From contig NZ_RQFG01000005.1 of assembly GCF_004769235.1 (NCBI RefSeq), forward strand, positions 124,001-188,000: 64,000 nucleotides of DNA. Direction: 5' to 3'. Below the pieces are notes generated by a model. The model saw nothing but the letters and a program-made list of their open reading frames with translations, did not search any database and was not told the origin of the DNA. Below, one piece after another: positions 1 through 8,313 of this stretch. The position numbers and the translations under genes were made by a program. The stretch's first letter is position 1; the number at the start of each line of letters is the position of its first letter. Source of the DNA: Leptospira kanakyensis. GTDB lineage: Bacteria > Spirochaetota > Leptospiria > Leptospirales > Leptospiraceae.

Positions 1-34
1 AAGATTTAAAATCCAGAAATTGTATTTTTAAACC

Positions 35-1315
35 CTAGGCGATTTTTTCGATATCACCTTTTAAGATCGTGATGGGAGCATCTTTTTTCAGAACTGTTTC
101 ATCCGTCACTACCACTTCCAAAACATCCTTACGAGAAGGAATTTGGAACATGAGTTCCATCATAATCTCTTCGACGATGGCCCGAAGTCCACGAGCTCCA
201 CTTTCCCGTTTAATTGCCGTTTGGGCAATGGCTTCGATGGCAGCTTCTGTGAACTTGAGTTTTACGTTCTCAATATCAAACATCTTTTGGTATTGTTTGA
301 GAAGGGAATTTTTTGGTTCTGTAAAAATAGATTTCAAACTATCGATTGTTAATTCATCGAGAGTGGCAATGATCGGAAGTCGTCCAATAAACTCTGGGAT
401 GAGTCCAAATTTCATTAGGTCATCAGGGATCACATGGTGAACCATCGATTCCCCTTCTTCAATTTTGCGACCCTTGTCGTTTACGATTTCATTGGAATGG
501 AAACCAATTGATTTAACACCAACTCGTTGTTTGATGATGTCACTGAGGCCCACAAACGCTCCCCCACAAATAAAGAGGATGTTTTTGGTTTCTACAGGAA
601 TGTATTCTTGGTGTGGGTGTTTGCGCCCACCTTGTGGTGGCACATTGGCAACAGTCCCTTCAATGATTTTTAAGAGGGCTTGTTGTACACCTTCTCCACT
701 CACATCACGAGTGATGGAGGCAGAATCCGACTTACGGGAAATTTTATCGATTTCGTCGATATAGATGATTCCCATCTCGGCACGTTTGACATCGTTGTCT
801 GCATTTTGGATGAGTTTGAGGATGATGTTTTCGACATCTTCTCCCACATACCCGGCTTCTGTCAGTGCCGTTGCATCAACGATGGCAAAAGGAACTTTTA
901 AAATGCGAGCGAGTGTTTGTGCGAGGAGTGTTTTTCCAGATCCAGTAGGGCCAATGAGCATGATATTGGATTTTTCCAATTCCACATCTCCCGCCTTACG
1001 TTCGTTATGGAAGATTCTTTTGTAGTGATTGTAAACAGCAACAGCCAAAGCTTTTTTTGCTTGTTCTTGTCCAATTACATACTGGTCTAAGATTTTTTTG
1101 ATTTCGGTTGGTTTTGGGATGTCACCAACAATGGCAGTTTTTTCACCACCTTGCGGTTCTTCTGCGATGATTTCATTACATAATGAAATACACTCATCAC
1201 AGATATAAACACCAGGACCAGCGACAAGCCTTCTTACTTCGTCTTGGGCCTTTCCGCAGAAAGAACAATGTAATTTTTCTCTGGAATTACCCGTTTGGCT
1301 TGGACGTTTGGTCAT
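35..1315 (-). CDS. clpX: ATP-dependent protease ATPase subunit ClpX
   Basis: AAA+ unfoldase that recognises tagged or native substrates and threads them into ClpP in the cytoplasm. The 426 residues match the usual family length. Visible: an N-terminal zinc-binding domain with Cys17, Cys20, Cys39 and Cys42, Walker A GPTGSGKT at 122-129, Walker B with IYIDEIDK, the GYVGED pore loop, an RKH pore motif, and an IGF tripeptide (in KSIGFHSN) that docks on ClpP. The start ATG is 17 bases after the clpP stop, so tig-clpP-clpX read as one minus-strand operon. All key ATPase motifs are intact. Identification is secure. Confidence 0.98.
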   Translation of the reverse strand: MTKRPSQTGNSREKLHCSFCGKAQDEVRRLVAGPGVYICDECISLCNEIIAEEPQGGEKTAIVGDIPKPTEIKKILDQYVIGQEQAKKALAVAVYNHYKRIFHNERKAGDVELEKSNIMLIGPTGSGKTLLAQTLARILKVPFAIVDATALTEAGYVGEDVENIILKLIQNADNDVKRAEMGIIYIDEIDKISRKSDSASITRDVSGEGVQQALLKIIEGTVANVPPQGGRKHPHQEYIPVETKNILFICGGAFVGLSDIIKQRVGVKSIGFHSNEIVNDKGRKIEEGESMVHHVIPDDLMKFGLIPEFIGRLPIIATLDELTIDSLKSIFTEPKNSLLKQYQKMFDIENVKLKFTEAAIEAIAQTAIKRESGARGLRAIVEEIMMELMFQIPSRKDVLEVVVTDETVLKKDAPITILKGDIEKIA

Positions 1316-1332
1316 GGCGAAAGTCCCCTTTT

Positions 1333-1935
1333 TTAAGTTTGTAACATCTGTTTGCGTTCTAAGATCACGTTGTCGATGATGCCATACTCTTTGGCTTCCT
1401 CAGCACTCATAAAGAAATTTCTTTCGGTGTCTTTTCGGATTTGGTCGGCAGGTTTTCCGATGTGTTTACCATAAAGTTCGATCAATTTGTCCTTAGTCTT
1501 GATAATTTCTTTGGCAGAAATTTCAATATCGGAAGCTTGTCCGCCTGCTCCGCCATAAGGTTGGTGTAACATAATTCGAGAATTCGGAAGTGCAGAACGT
1601 TTTCCTTTTGCCCCACCCGCAAGGAGAAGTGCCGCCATAGAGGACGCCTGTCCAATACAAAGAGTTCTTACCTCAGGTTTAACAAGCTGCATTGTATCAT
1701 AAATGGCAAGACCAGAACTCACATAACCACCAGGGCTATTGATGTAGAGATAGATGTCTCGGTCCGGATTTTCCGCTTCTAAAAACAAAAGTTGAGCAGA
1801 AACAGCATTTGCATAGGTGTCGTCAATACCAGCACCTAAAAATATAATACGATCCCGAAGCAGTCTGGAATACACATCACTGGTGATTATGCCGCGACTT
1901 GTTTGTTCTGAAACGTTTGGAATAAATGTTGACAT
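1333..1935 (-). CDS. clpP: ATP-dependent Clp protease proteolytic subunit ClpP, Ser-His-Asn triad
   Basis: Serine peptidase ring that degrades proteins delivered by ClpX. It has 200 residues, typical for ClpP. The nucleophile is Ser99 (in GQASSMA) and the general base is His124 (in MLHQPYGG). Aligning [10 protein letters not shown] with the E. coli segment RDTERDRFLS puts Asn173 (codon AAT at 1417-1419) where the triad Asp is normally found. Listeria ClpP1 is a known ClpP with this Asn form and needs a partner ClpP for full activity, so this subunit may work in a mixed ring; that is inference. It lies directly between tig and clpX, 3 bases after tig. Confidence 0.97.
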   Translation of the reverse strand: MSTFIPNVSEQTSRGIITSDVYSRLLRDRIIFLGAGIDDTYANAVSAQLLFLEAENPDRDIYLYINSPGGYVSSGLAIYDTMQLVKPEVRTLCIGQASSMAALLLAGGAKGKRSALPNSRIMLHQPYGGAGGQASDIEISAKEIIKTKDKLIELYGKHIGKPADQIRKDTERNFFMSAEEAKEYGIIDNVILERKQMLQT

Positions 1936-1938
1936 AGT

Positions 1939-3285
1939 TTACTCTTCTTTCCCGCTGAGAATTTTCTCAGCTTCTTCCGTTGAAATAGTCTTAGGCGACT
2001 TCTTTTCTACCTCAGCGTATACAAACTCGTCGATTTTATCAAACAGGAATTTGTCACGGTAGAAGGTTTCCGCCTTTTGTTTTTGGACTTCTTTTTTCAG
2101 AGTTTCGGCAGTAATTCCTTGCTGAGTTGCCTCTTTTTCGTATCCGGCCTCCACTTCTTCGTCAGAAATCTGGATTTTGTGGTCTTCCGCGATTTTCTGC
2201 TTCAAAATGTAGGTTTGGATGCGTTTTTCAGCCGCTTTTGAGAAAGATTCGCGAACTTCATTTTCTTCCTTGTTCAAACGTTTTGCGTAGTCTGCAAGGG
2301 AAGAAACGGGAAGGCCAAATTCACGCATAAAGTTTTGGAAAACGGTTTCTGTTTCTTCGTAAATTAAAGACTCAGGAATGATGAATTTGGATTCTTTGAT
2401 GATTTCGTTATAAGCATCATCTGTTGCACGTTTTGTGAGTGCGTTTCCAAAAATATCGAGTAATTGTTTTTTGGTTTTTTCTTTTAACTCTTGTAAGTTG
2501 GCAGAACCATCCACCTCGGATGCAAAGTCATCGTTGATTTCTGGATATGTCACTTTGTAAACAGCAGAAACTGTCACAGTGTAAACAATGGTTTTACCAG
2601 CAGACTCTGGCGATTGTGGGTAAGAGTCTGGGTAAGTGAAAGAAAACTCTTTTGTTTCATTCAACTTCATCCCAAGCAGGTTGGTTTCAAAACCGGGAGG
2701 GTTTTGGGGAGCACCCATTTGGAATTTTCCGACTTGGCCTTGTTCAGGATATTCTTTGTCGGTTTCTTTGAACTTATAATTGATTTCTAGAAGGTCAGCG
2801 GATTCAACAGGTTCTCCCTCTTCTTTAAGAGTATTGCGAGCCATGTTTTTTTGGATCCCTTCCAATTCTTTTTGGATGTCCGCGTCAGAAATTTTAATTT
2901 CTTTCGGTTGGATTTTGATCTTCTTTAACTTTGGTAAGGTGACTTCTGGTTTGGTGTCGTAAGTAGCTTTGGCTTTGGCACCAGTATTTTTATCAAATGT
3001 TTCCATTTGGAATTGAGGCAGGCGGATTGGTTTGTGTTCCAATTTATCAAATAGGTCTGCCATTGCTTGGTTCAGCATAATGTTGGCAGCATCATCCATA
3101 ACGGAATCACCAAGAACTTTTTCGACCATATTCAGAGGTGCTTTACCGGGGCGAAAACCGGGGATTTTTACTTTTTCGGATGCATTTTTGTAAGCCTTAG
3201 AGTAGGCAGTGCGGACTTCTTCAGCGCTAAATTGAATGCTGAGGTCACAAGTTGCGTTGTTATTTTTTTTTGCCGTAAATTCCAT
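1939..3285 (-). CDS. tig: trigger factor, ribosome-associated chaperone
   Basis: Binds the ribosome exit tunnel and shelters nascent chains; the family also has peptidyl-prolyl isomerase activity. The 448 residues fit the family. The N-terminal ribosome-binding domain carries the signature around GFRPGKAP (residues 43-50), followed by a central FKBP-like region and a charged helical C-terminal domain ending in Lys/Glu-rich sequence. The order tig-clpP-clpX is a classical bacterial arrangement. The ATG start lies 62 bases downstream of tRNA-Gly on the same strand, so co-transcription with the tRNA is possible. Confidence 0.96.
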   Translation of the reverse strand: MEFTAKKNNNATCDLSIQFSAEEVRTAYSKAYKNASEKVKIPGFRPGKAPLNMVEKVLGDSVMDDAANIMLNQAMADLFDKLEHKPIRLPQFQMETFDKNTGAKAKATYDTKPEVTLPKLKKIKIQPKEIKISDADIQKELEGIQKNMARNTLKEEGEPVESADLLEINYKFKETDKEYPEQGQVGKFQMGAPQNPPGFETNLLGMKLNETKEFSFTYPDSYPQSPESAGKTIVYTVTVSAVYKVTYPEINDDFASEVDGSANLQELKEKTKKQLLDIFGNALTKRATDDAYNEIIKESKFIIPESLIYEETETVFQNFMREFGLPVSSLADYAKRLNKEENEVRESFSKAAEKRIQTYILKQKIAEDHKIQISDEEVEAGYEKEATQQGITAETLKKEVQKQKAETFYRDKFLFDKIDEFVYAEVEKKSPKTISTEEAEKILSGKEE

Positions 3286-3347
3286 CGTATTATATCCAGT
3301 GTAAATAAAGAGAGTGTAGTGGAAAGAAAAAGAAGCGTACCTTCATT

Positions 3348-3419
3348 AGCGGGAAACGGGACTTGAACCCGCGACCCTCTCCTTGGCAAGGAGATGCTCT
3401 ACCGCTGAGCTATTCCCGC
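3348..3419 (-). tRNA. tRNA-Gly (anticodon GCC)
   Basis: Reading the minus strand from 3419, the sequence folds into a standard cloverleaf of 72 nt. The acceptor stem GCGGGAA pairs with TTCCCGC, the D arm has AGCTCAGCGGTAGAGC, the anticodon loop reads CTTGCCAAG with anticodon GCC, and the T arm has GGTTCAAGTCC. The discriminator base is T and no CCA is encoded after it. It lies just upstream of tig on the same strand. Confidence 0.97.
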
Positions 3420-3454
3420 AGAAGGTTTGTGAAACCATCATTTGGAATCTAAGC

Positions 3455-3530
3455 AAATCGGCAAGGAAAAAAGTCGGAAATGATAGAGGAAAACCTAGGG
3501 GAAGAGCCAAAATCGGGTTCCCGAAATTTC
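3455..3530 (+). repeat. dispersed intergenic repeat, copy 1
   Basis: The first 27 nt (3455-3481, beginning aaatcggcaaggaaa and ending agtcggaaat) recur exactly at 5486-5512. Similarity continues more loosely through a GGAAAA-C/T-CT block to an AAATCGG, and ends in a small inverted repeat TCGGG-TT-CCCGA. Same orientation in both copies, neither within a gene. Confidence 0.75.
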
Positions 3531-3948
3531 GAAAAAAGAATTTGGTCTAACAATTCACCATCAAACAGACTTCATTTTTCTTCTTAAAAATAGGTTTTGG
3601 GGAATTTCCAAAGGAAGGTTGAGGAACTTCAATCCACCTGAAAGAAAAAGACTAACTTCTTAGAAAGATTCTTTGACTCATTAGCAATTCTTTATATTAG
3701 AAATTTCTGTACAATAAAAATCGCTACTTTTCTCTTTTTACCCCCATCAAATACCCGTTATTTCACATCTACACAACTAAATTCATCACCAACAAGACAT
3801 TTCGTAAGGTTATTTCCCACAAAAGTCAGTTGAGTAGTTTTAAAAATCTTAGATTAATTCTACTGTACCGCATAATACCTGTATATACGAAATAACATTA
3901 AAATATATTAATTTTCTAAAAAAATTTAACAATTCAAAACAAATTCGC

Positions 3949-3998
3949 TTGACGCGGTCTTCAAATCTGCAACTAACTGGTATCCGCTGGTAACCAGT
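3949..3998 (+). promoter_or_regulatory. candidate promoter/operator of the lipoprotein at 4024
   Basis: A TTGACG hexamer lies at 3949-3954, a fair -35 match, but no good -10 follows at 17 bases (TAACTG at 3974 is 19 away). Just downstream are two direct CTGGT half-sites (3977-3981 and 3987-3991) and an inverted ACCAG (3993-3997). The last two form a palindrome with a one-base centre. The placement 25-50 bases before the start codon suits an operator; the regulator is unknown. Confidence 0.35.
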
Positions 3999-4023
3999 GA
4001 TAAAAATCCATAAGAGAACACGA

Positions 4024-4731
4024 ATGAAAAAAACAACATCCATCCTACTCCCTCTACTTTTCGTAGCTACGGTTTTTGCAAATTGCACTCCAAAAGAAGA
4101 AAAAGACAACACTCCTGTACTTGCACTTTTACTTTATGCAAATGACCAATTAAGTGGTAACTGTGCGATTGTTACTAGAAACAGTACAACTTCTTACTCA
4201 GCATCCCTAAATTCAGTTCCAAAAGGTGGTTGTAAAATTAACTCAACAAAAGCAGAAGTAGAAGCAAGCTACAATACGCAAAAAACAAACGTTGTTGCTT
4301 TTTTTACAAAAGCCGGTTCTTCTTGTGATGCAGTAACAACTGCTTTTAACAACAGCGTTAACACACTCATCACAAACACTAACAACACTGATGATGCTAC
4401 TTTTGCAGCAAGTGTTGAGAAACAAAGAGCATTCTCTATAGGAAACCTTGTGACTGAATCTACTAACACACTAAAAGCTGCTGGAAGAACTGATGCACAA
4501 ATTGCTGCGACCTCTCCTGCAAGTTTAGATGAGATGTTTTTTGTTACAGCAATTTCAACGGCTGGTAACGCAGGTGTTGCTGCTTGTGTAACTGCTTTAA
4601 AAGCTTTAAACCAAGCAGCTGCTGACGCTTTAACTTCCACTCCACCAACTAAAGTAGCTTTATCATCTTGTACTTACGGTTCTGCGCAACCTGCAACTTC
4701 AAAGTGTGCAACTCTTAATTCTGAGTTCTAA
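4024..4731 (+). CDS. putative lipoprotein, unknown function
   Basis: 235 residues from the ATG at 4024, which follows AAGAGAACACGA; this start gives a normal signal peptide (MKKTTSILLPLLFVATVFAN), whereas the upstream frame extension does not. A lipobox FAN-C puts the lipidated Cys at residue 21. The mature part is rich in Ala, Thr, Ser and Asn, with several Cys residues that may form disulfides in the envelope. No family recognised. It stands alone with its own terminator and probably its own promoter, so it is likely monocistronic. Confidence 0.8.
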   Translation: MKKTTSILLPLLFVATVFANCTPKEEKDNTPVLALLLYANDQLSGNCAIVTRNSTTSYSASLNSVPKGGCKINSTKAEVEASYNTQKTNVVAFFTKAGSSCDAVTTAFNNSVNTLITNTNNTDDATFAASVEKQRAFSIGNLVTESTNTLKAAGRTDAQIAATSPASLDEMFFVTAISTAGNAGVAACVTALKALNQAAADALTSTPPTKVALSSCTYGSAQPATSKCATLNSEF

Positions 4732-4758
4732 AGAATCTTTGATAGTTTAAGTTTAAGG

Positions 4759-4788
4759 AAACCGGTCACCTTCGTGGCCGGTTTTTTA
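4759..4788 (+). terminator. rho-independent terminator
   Basis: Stem ACCGGTCAC / GTGGCCGGT (one G-T pair) around a short CTTC loop, followed by TTTTTT. It lies 28 bases after the stop of the lipoprotein at 4024-4731. Confidence 0.88.
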
Positions 4789-4826
4789 ATTTTACCTAAA
4801 CCATTTTGTTCTAAATCTCCATCTAT

Positions 4827-5468
4827 ATGAAAAATGTTATAACCTTCATTTTATCCTGTCTTTCCATCTCTTGTTCTCCTATACAATTGACAGAAGTAAA
4901 AAACCAAGCCATCATCCAATGGAAAGACTTAGGACTTGGATTTTTCCTAGCTACCAAAGAAGAGGAAGGTCTCTATCACGATCTTGCTTGGATTTATGGT
5001 GATTTAAAAGATCAATCAAAAACCTTTCCTCTGTTTAACGAATGGAGAGACCCTAAAACAAAACGGCCAGTACGTAGACTGTGGTTTGGACCTGAAACAC
5101 AAAAGTTAGTGGAATGGACTGATGAAAATCAAAATGGGATTTGGGAAACAAAAACGTATTTTAACCAATCTGCCAAAACAGGAATTTTATCTGGACATAT
5201 TGCCTATTCCGACTTCGACACAGACGAAAATGGATTTATGAATGTCCGAATTTATTTAGGTACAAGAGTCGAAGAATTAATCCAAGAAAATGGGAAAATT
5301 CGTATCTGGGCAGAAGGAAATGGCAATCTTGAAAAGGTCGATGTTTTCATTCGAACGAAAAATTTAACCGACCTAGGCCCAAGTCGTCAAATTCCCATTT
5401 CGGAATCTTGGGCGATTCACCCAGAAAAAGTATCACAAAGTAAATACAGGGCCGTATATCAACCGTAA
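4827..5468 (+). CDS. putative lipoprotein, unknown function
   Basis: 213 residues. The signal peptide MKNVITFILSCLSIS ends in a lipobox-like LSIS-C (Cys16), so the product is probably membrane-anchored by lipid. The mature chain is rich in Asp, Trp and Tyr, with a stretch reading WTDENQNGIWETKTYF and another DFDTDENGFMNVR. These Asp/Asn/Gly-rich turns resemble calcium-binding loops or beta-turns but no family can be named. It is convergent with tenA; a repeat with a palindrome lies between them. Confidence 0.75.
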   Translation: MKNVITFILSCLSISCSPIQLTEVKNQAIIQWKDLGLGFFLATKEEEGLYHDLAWIYGDLKDQSKTFPLFNEWRDPKTKRPVRRLWFGPETQKLVEWTDENQNGIWETKTYFNQSAKTGILSGHIAYSDFDTDENGFMNVRIYLGTRVEELIQENGKIRIWAEGNGNLEKVDVFIRTKNLTDLGPSRQIPISESWAIHPEKVSQSKYRAVYQP

Positions 5469-5485
5469 GTTGATTAAAAAACGGA

Positions 5486-5560
5486 AAATCGGCAAGGAAA
5501 AAAGTCGGAAATTACATGGGAAAATCTGAGACCAAAGGGAAATCGGAGGCCTCCCGATTG
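5486..5560 (+). repeat. dispersed intergenic repeat, copy 2
   Basis: 27 nt identical to 3455-3481, then a diverged tail that ends in an inverted repeat AATCGG-AGGCCTC-CCGATT. It lies between the convergent genes at 4827-5468 and tenA, so the hairpin part could serve as a terminator in both directions. Confidence 0.75.
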
Positions 5561-5597
5561 ATTTTACAGACAGACCTCAAATCCAACTAACCGCTAT

Positions 5598-6293
5598 TTA
5601 ACGAGAAGGCCAACTTTGTTCCGTCCAGGCTTGTTCCCAAAACATCCATTCGTAATTACAACTTTGTTGGAAAGCGGCCACTGCCCGTTTTTTAGAATCT
5701 TCATCCGCAAGGTCTGCATATTTTTGCAAACGAGACAAAAGACCAGTCATATATTCATTGAACCCTGGATCGGAATACATAAGTAACCAAGAGGCGTAAG
5801 GATGGTCTTCTGGAATCTTTCCTTTTTCTTTGAGTAGATGTTGGCCAAGATCAATATAAAGCCAAGGACAAGGAGCAATGGCCGCAAATCCTTCTACTAC
5901 CGACCCTTTGACAACGGAGGCAATCATATGGTTTTGGTACGCTAAATTGTTGGGCGTTGGTTCTGTTTCGGCAATGGATTTTGCATCATAACCCAGTGTC
6001 TTTCCATATCCCATGTGAAGTTGGCTTTCCACAACGAGGGCCATCCTTGCCGCATCAATCAGCCAAAGTTTATCTTCAGGATCTGTGACCTTTGTAGAAA
6101 GGATGGCACAAGCATCCGAAAAAGATTCTAAATACTTAGCATCTTGGATTTGGTAAAAGCGAAAGATCTTTGGATCTAACGATCCATCGGCAAGGGCAAG
6201 AACAAAGGGATGGGAAAAGGAAGCACCAAATGATTGTTTTGCCGATACTTTGCATCTTTCAGCAAAACTCGGGATGGGGAATGGACTTGTCAT
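5598..6293 (-). CDS. tenA: TenA-type aminopyrimidine aminohydrolase (thiaminase II)
   Basis: Salvages thiamin breakdown products by hydrolysing amino-HMP to HMP in the cytoplasm. 231 residues, normal for TenA. The family residues are visible: Asp51 in YQIQDAKYL, the catalytic Cys142 in APCPWLY, and Tyr214/Glu215 in the C-terminal CNYEWMFWEQAW block. It starts 16 bases after the GDSL esterase gene and is probably in one transcript with it. No TPP riboswitch is visible upstream of the pair. Family assignment is secure; whether it favours amino-HMP or thiamin itself cannot be read from sequence. Confidence 0.93.
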   Translation of the reverse strand: MTSPFPIPSFAERCKVSAKQSFGASFSHPFVLALADGSLDPKIFRFYQIQDAKYLESFSDACAILSTKVTDPEDKLWLIDAARMALVVESQLHMGYGKTLGYDAKSIAETEPTPNNLAYQNHMIASVVKGSVVEGFAAIAPCPWLYIDLGQHLLKEKGKIPEDHPYASWLLMYSDPGFNEYMTGLLSRLQKYADLADEDSKKRAVAAFQQSCNYEWMFWEQAWTEQSWPSR

Positions 6294-6309
6294 TCTTAAC
6301 TCCAGGATC

Positions 6310-7008
6310 TTATTTTACAAGTAATGGTTTGAGATACGGGTACACTGTGTCCGCAACGAGCTTGTGACCCGCTTCTGTTGGATGAATTCCATCCTTTTGG
6401 TTGAGTTTACGAATGGATGCCACTTTTTCTAAAATAAACGGAACTAGCGGAACATCTTCTTCCTTGGAAAGATCCGGATAAATCGAATTAAACTCTTTCG
6501 CAAATTTTTTCCCCATATTGGGAGTGGCGTACATTCCAACTAACAATATCTTGGTGTTTGGGTATTGAGATTTGATTTGGCGAATCATAGAACGTAAATT
6601 TTCTTTTGTTACTGAAGGATTAATCCCACGCAACATATCGTTGGCACCTAACTCGAGTACAAAGATGGTTGGTTTTTCTGCTAAAACCCATTCCAAACGT
6701 CCAAGGCCTCCGCTCGTTGTATCCCCGGAAACTCCTGCATTCGTCATTTGGTAGGAGTATCCCTCTGCACTTATTTTTTTGGTAAGGACATGGGGCCAAG
6801 CATCTTCAAAATCGGGAAGCCCATACCCTGCTGTGAGTGAATCTCCAAAATAAATGATTCTTTTGGTATCATGAGAACTTTTTGATTCCACTTGGTTTTT
6901 GTCTGTCTGGTCGGACGAATTTCCACAAGCGATCATAAGGAAAAAACTGATAAAGATTAAATACGGCACATCTTTTAGATTGTCTGGATGGAAAGAAAAA
7001 TCAAACAT
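6310..7008 (-). CDS. GDSL-family esterase/lysophospholipase, lipoprotein (TesA-like)
   Basis: SGNH hydrolase of the TesA/arylesterase type, acting on acyl esters or thioesters in the envelope. 232 residues. The blocks are visible: nucleophile Ser57 in YFGDSLTAGYG, oxyanion residues in GVSGDTT and Asn123 in ELGAND, and Asp206/His209 in DGIHP. The N-terminus has a hydrophobic segment ending LMIA-C, a plausible lipobox with Cys28, so it is probably a lipoprotein rather than a free periplasmic enzyme. The ATG at 7008 gives the signal sequence. It leads into tenA. Confidence 0.88.
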   Translation of the reverse strand: MFDFSFHPDNLKDVPYLIFISFFLMIACGNSSDQTDKNQVESKSSHDTKRIIYFGDSLTAGYGLPDFEDAWPHVLTKKISAEGYSYQMTNAGVSGDTTSGGLGRLEWVLAEKPTIFVLELGANDMLRGINPSVTKENLRSMIRQIKSQYPNTKILLVGMYATPNMGKKFAKEFNSIYPDLSKEEDVPLVPFILEKVASIRKLNQKDGIHPTEAGHKLVADTVYPYLKPLLVK

Positions 7009-7017
7009 TTTTAAATA

Positions 7018-7078
7018 GAGAGACCTTGGTCTCTCCTTTCTTATGGATTTCTGAAGGATGGCTCTACAAATCCATAAG
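7018..7078 (-). terminator. two tandem hairpins between the OMP gene and the esterase gene
   Basis: On the minus-strand transcript the first structure is an 11-bp stem from CTTATGGATTT (7040-7050) and AAATCCATAAG (7068-7078) with a 17-nt loop. The second is an 18-nt perfect palindrome, GAGAGACC/GGTCTCTC (7018-7035). The following bases read TATTTAAAAA rather than a clean U-run, so this may be a weak terminator or a processing/stability element. Confidence 0.6.
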
Positions 7079-7089
7079 GGAACTAGAGG

Positions 7090-8313
7090 TTAGTAAATTT
7101 TATCGGCGTCGTAGTAGAAAGAAACACCCGGCATAATATAAAATTCCGTAACCGTATGTTTGATAGAACTGGACATTTCTGAAAATCCAATATAAACACT
7201 TCTTGCCGAATAATCACTCCTAGGAACATTTCCAATGGTATCACCAAGATAACTATCATAGGTTCTTCTGACGTCTTGGCGGATCATCCCAATGTCCAAA
7301 CTAAACCGACAATATTGAAATGAAGTTTCGAGATTAAAAATGGTTCCCTTATCTCTTACCTTTCCGCCATAAGCTGGAGCCACGGCATTGAATTGGGAAC
7401 TTCCGTCGGTAAATGATTCTTGGATGATTTGAGAACCTAACACCGAAAAGTTTCCTTTTCTATCTAAAAGTTCCAAACGAGCCCGAAGTTCCCACCAATC
7501 ACGAAGTTTGAACTTGGCAAAAATTCCAGGTAAAATTCCTTTCATCGAATATTCAGCGTTTGCATCACCACCGATCGACCAAGTGGCTTTGTTGGGAATG
7601 GGGGCTTCCGGTCTACTTGTAGAATAGGAACCATAAGAAATATTATTTCTTTCCGTATAACGGTGGAAGTTGATCGAAGGGCCTACCATTAAAATTTTGG
7701 AAAAAGGATGGGTATAAGAAAAACGTAAATGTTGGCTCACACCTTCGAATCGGAGAAGTCGGTTTCCTTCAAAGGAACTGGCCCAGTAAGTATCCGTTCT
7801 TGGAGAAATGAAGTTATTGGAAGCCGGTAGATCGCGGCTATAGACACCGAGCGAAGTGTCTTCTGCAAACTGAACTTCAAATTTATTTTTATAACCGTAC
7901 CGAATGTCCCAAAATTGTGAATTGAGTCCGAGGTCTTTGGCTGGTTTGTAAGGGACAGAAAGTGGGGCACCAGGTTCTGTGATTTGACGAAAAACTGAGT
8001 TTTGGAACCAAGCAGGGCCTGTTTCATTTAAGATGGCAGGAGATAATTTTCCAATCCCCCATCCACCGCGTAACATCAACCTGTGTTCATACACTTGGTT
8101 GAAGATATCCATCCGAGTTTTATTATCTTCACGATCTTCCAAAGGAACAGAGGTTTTGTTCCCCACTTCTCCTCCGTCTTGTTTGGTATCAGGTGTGTTC
8201 CCTACTTTGGGAGGTACTTCTGCAAACAAAGGGAATAATATTCCCAAAAGGAAAAACAAAAATACAATTGAGTGTAAGCCGGTAAAAAAACGGTTCCAGA
8301 AATTAATATACAA
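7090..8313 (-). CDS. putative outer-membrane beta-barrel protein
   Basis: 407 residues from the proposed TTG at 8313. That codon overlaps the end of the upstream OmpA-like gene (stop at 8303), has GGGACGG seven to eight bases before it, and gives a good signal peptide (LYINFWNRFFTGLHSIVFLFFLLGILFPLFAE). A longer frame from TTG at 8364 would put extra basic residues first. The mature chain alternates short polar and aromatic stretches (for example FEVQFAEDTSLGVYSR, YNARSVYIGF-like strands), as in a beta barrel. No named family. Stop/start overlap suggests translational coupling with the OmpA-like lipoprotein. Confidence 0.65.
   Translation of the reverse strand: MYINFWNRFFTGLHSIVFLFFLLGILFPLFAEVPPKVGNTPDTKQDGGEVGNKTSVPLEDREDNKTRMDIFNQVYEHRLMLRGGWGIGKLSPAILNETGPAWFQNSVFRQITEPGAPLSVPYKPAKDLGLNSQFWDIRYGYKNKFEVQFAEDTSLGVYSRDLPASNNFISPRTDTYWASSFEGNRLLRFEGVSQHLRFSYTHPFSKILMVGPSINFHRYTERNNISYGSYSTSRPEAPIPNKATWSIGGDANAEYSMKGILPGIFAKFKLRDWWELRARLELLDRKGNFSVLGSQIIQESFTDGSSQFNAVAPAYGGKVRDKGTIFNLETSFQYCRFSLDIGMIRQDVRRTYDSYLGDTIGNVPRSDYSARSVYIGFSEMSSSIKHTVTEFYIMPGVSFYYDADKIY

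Larger units (their letters stand above)
3420..4023. other. 604-bp gene-free region, AT-rich
   Basis: No convincing coding frame on either strand. It contains copy 1 of a dispersed repeat (about 3455-3530) next to the 5' end of tRNA-Gly, then roughly 400 bases of AT-rich sequence, then a cluster of CTGGT/ACCAG half-sites just before the lipoprotein gene at 4024. The tRNA promoter on the minus strand must lie in the first 100 bases, but no clean -35/-10 pair was seen. Confidence 0.6.

Noticed and set aside
5525..5535. CTGAGA near tenA, possible TPP riboswitch element
   Set aside because: It lies downstream of tenA on the other strand and the other conserved segments of a THI box are missing.
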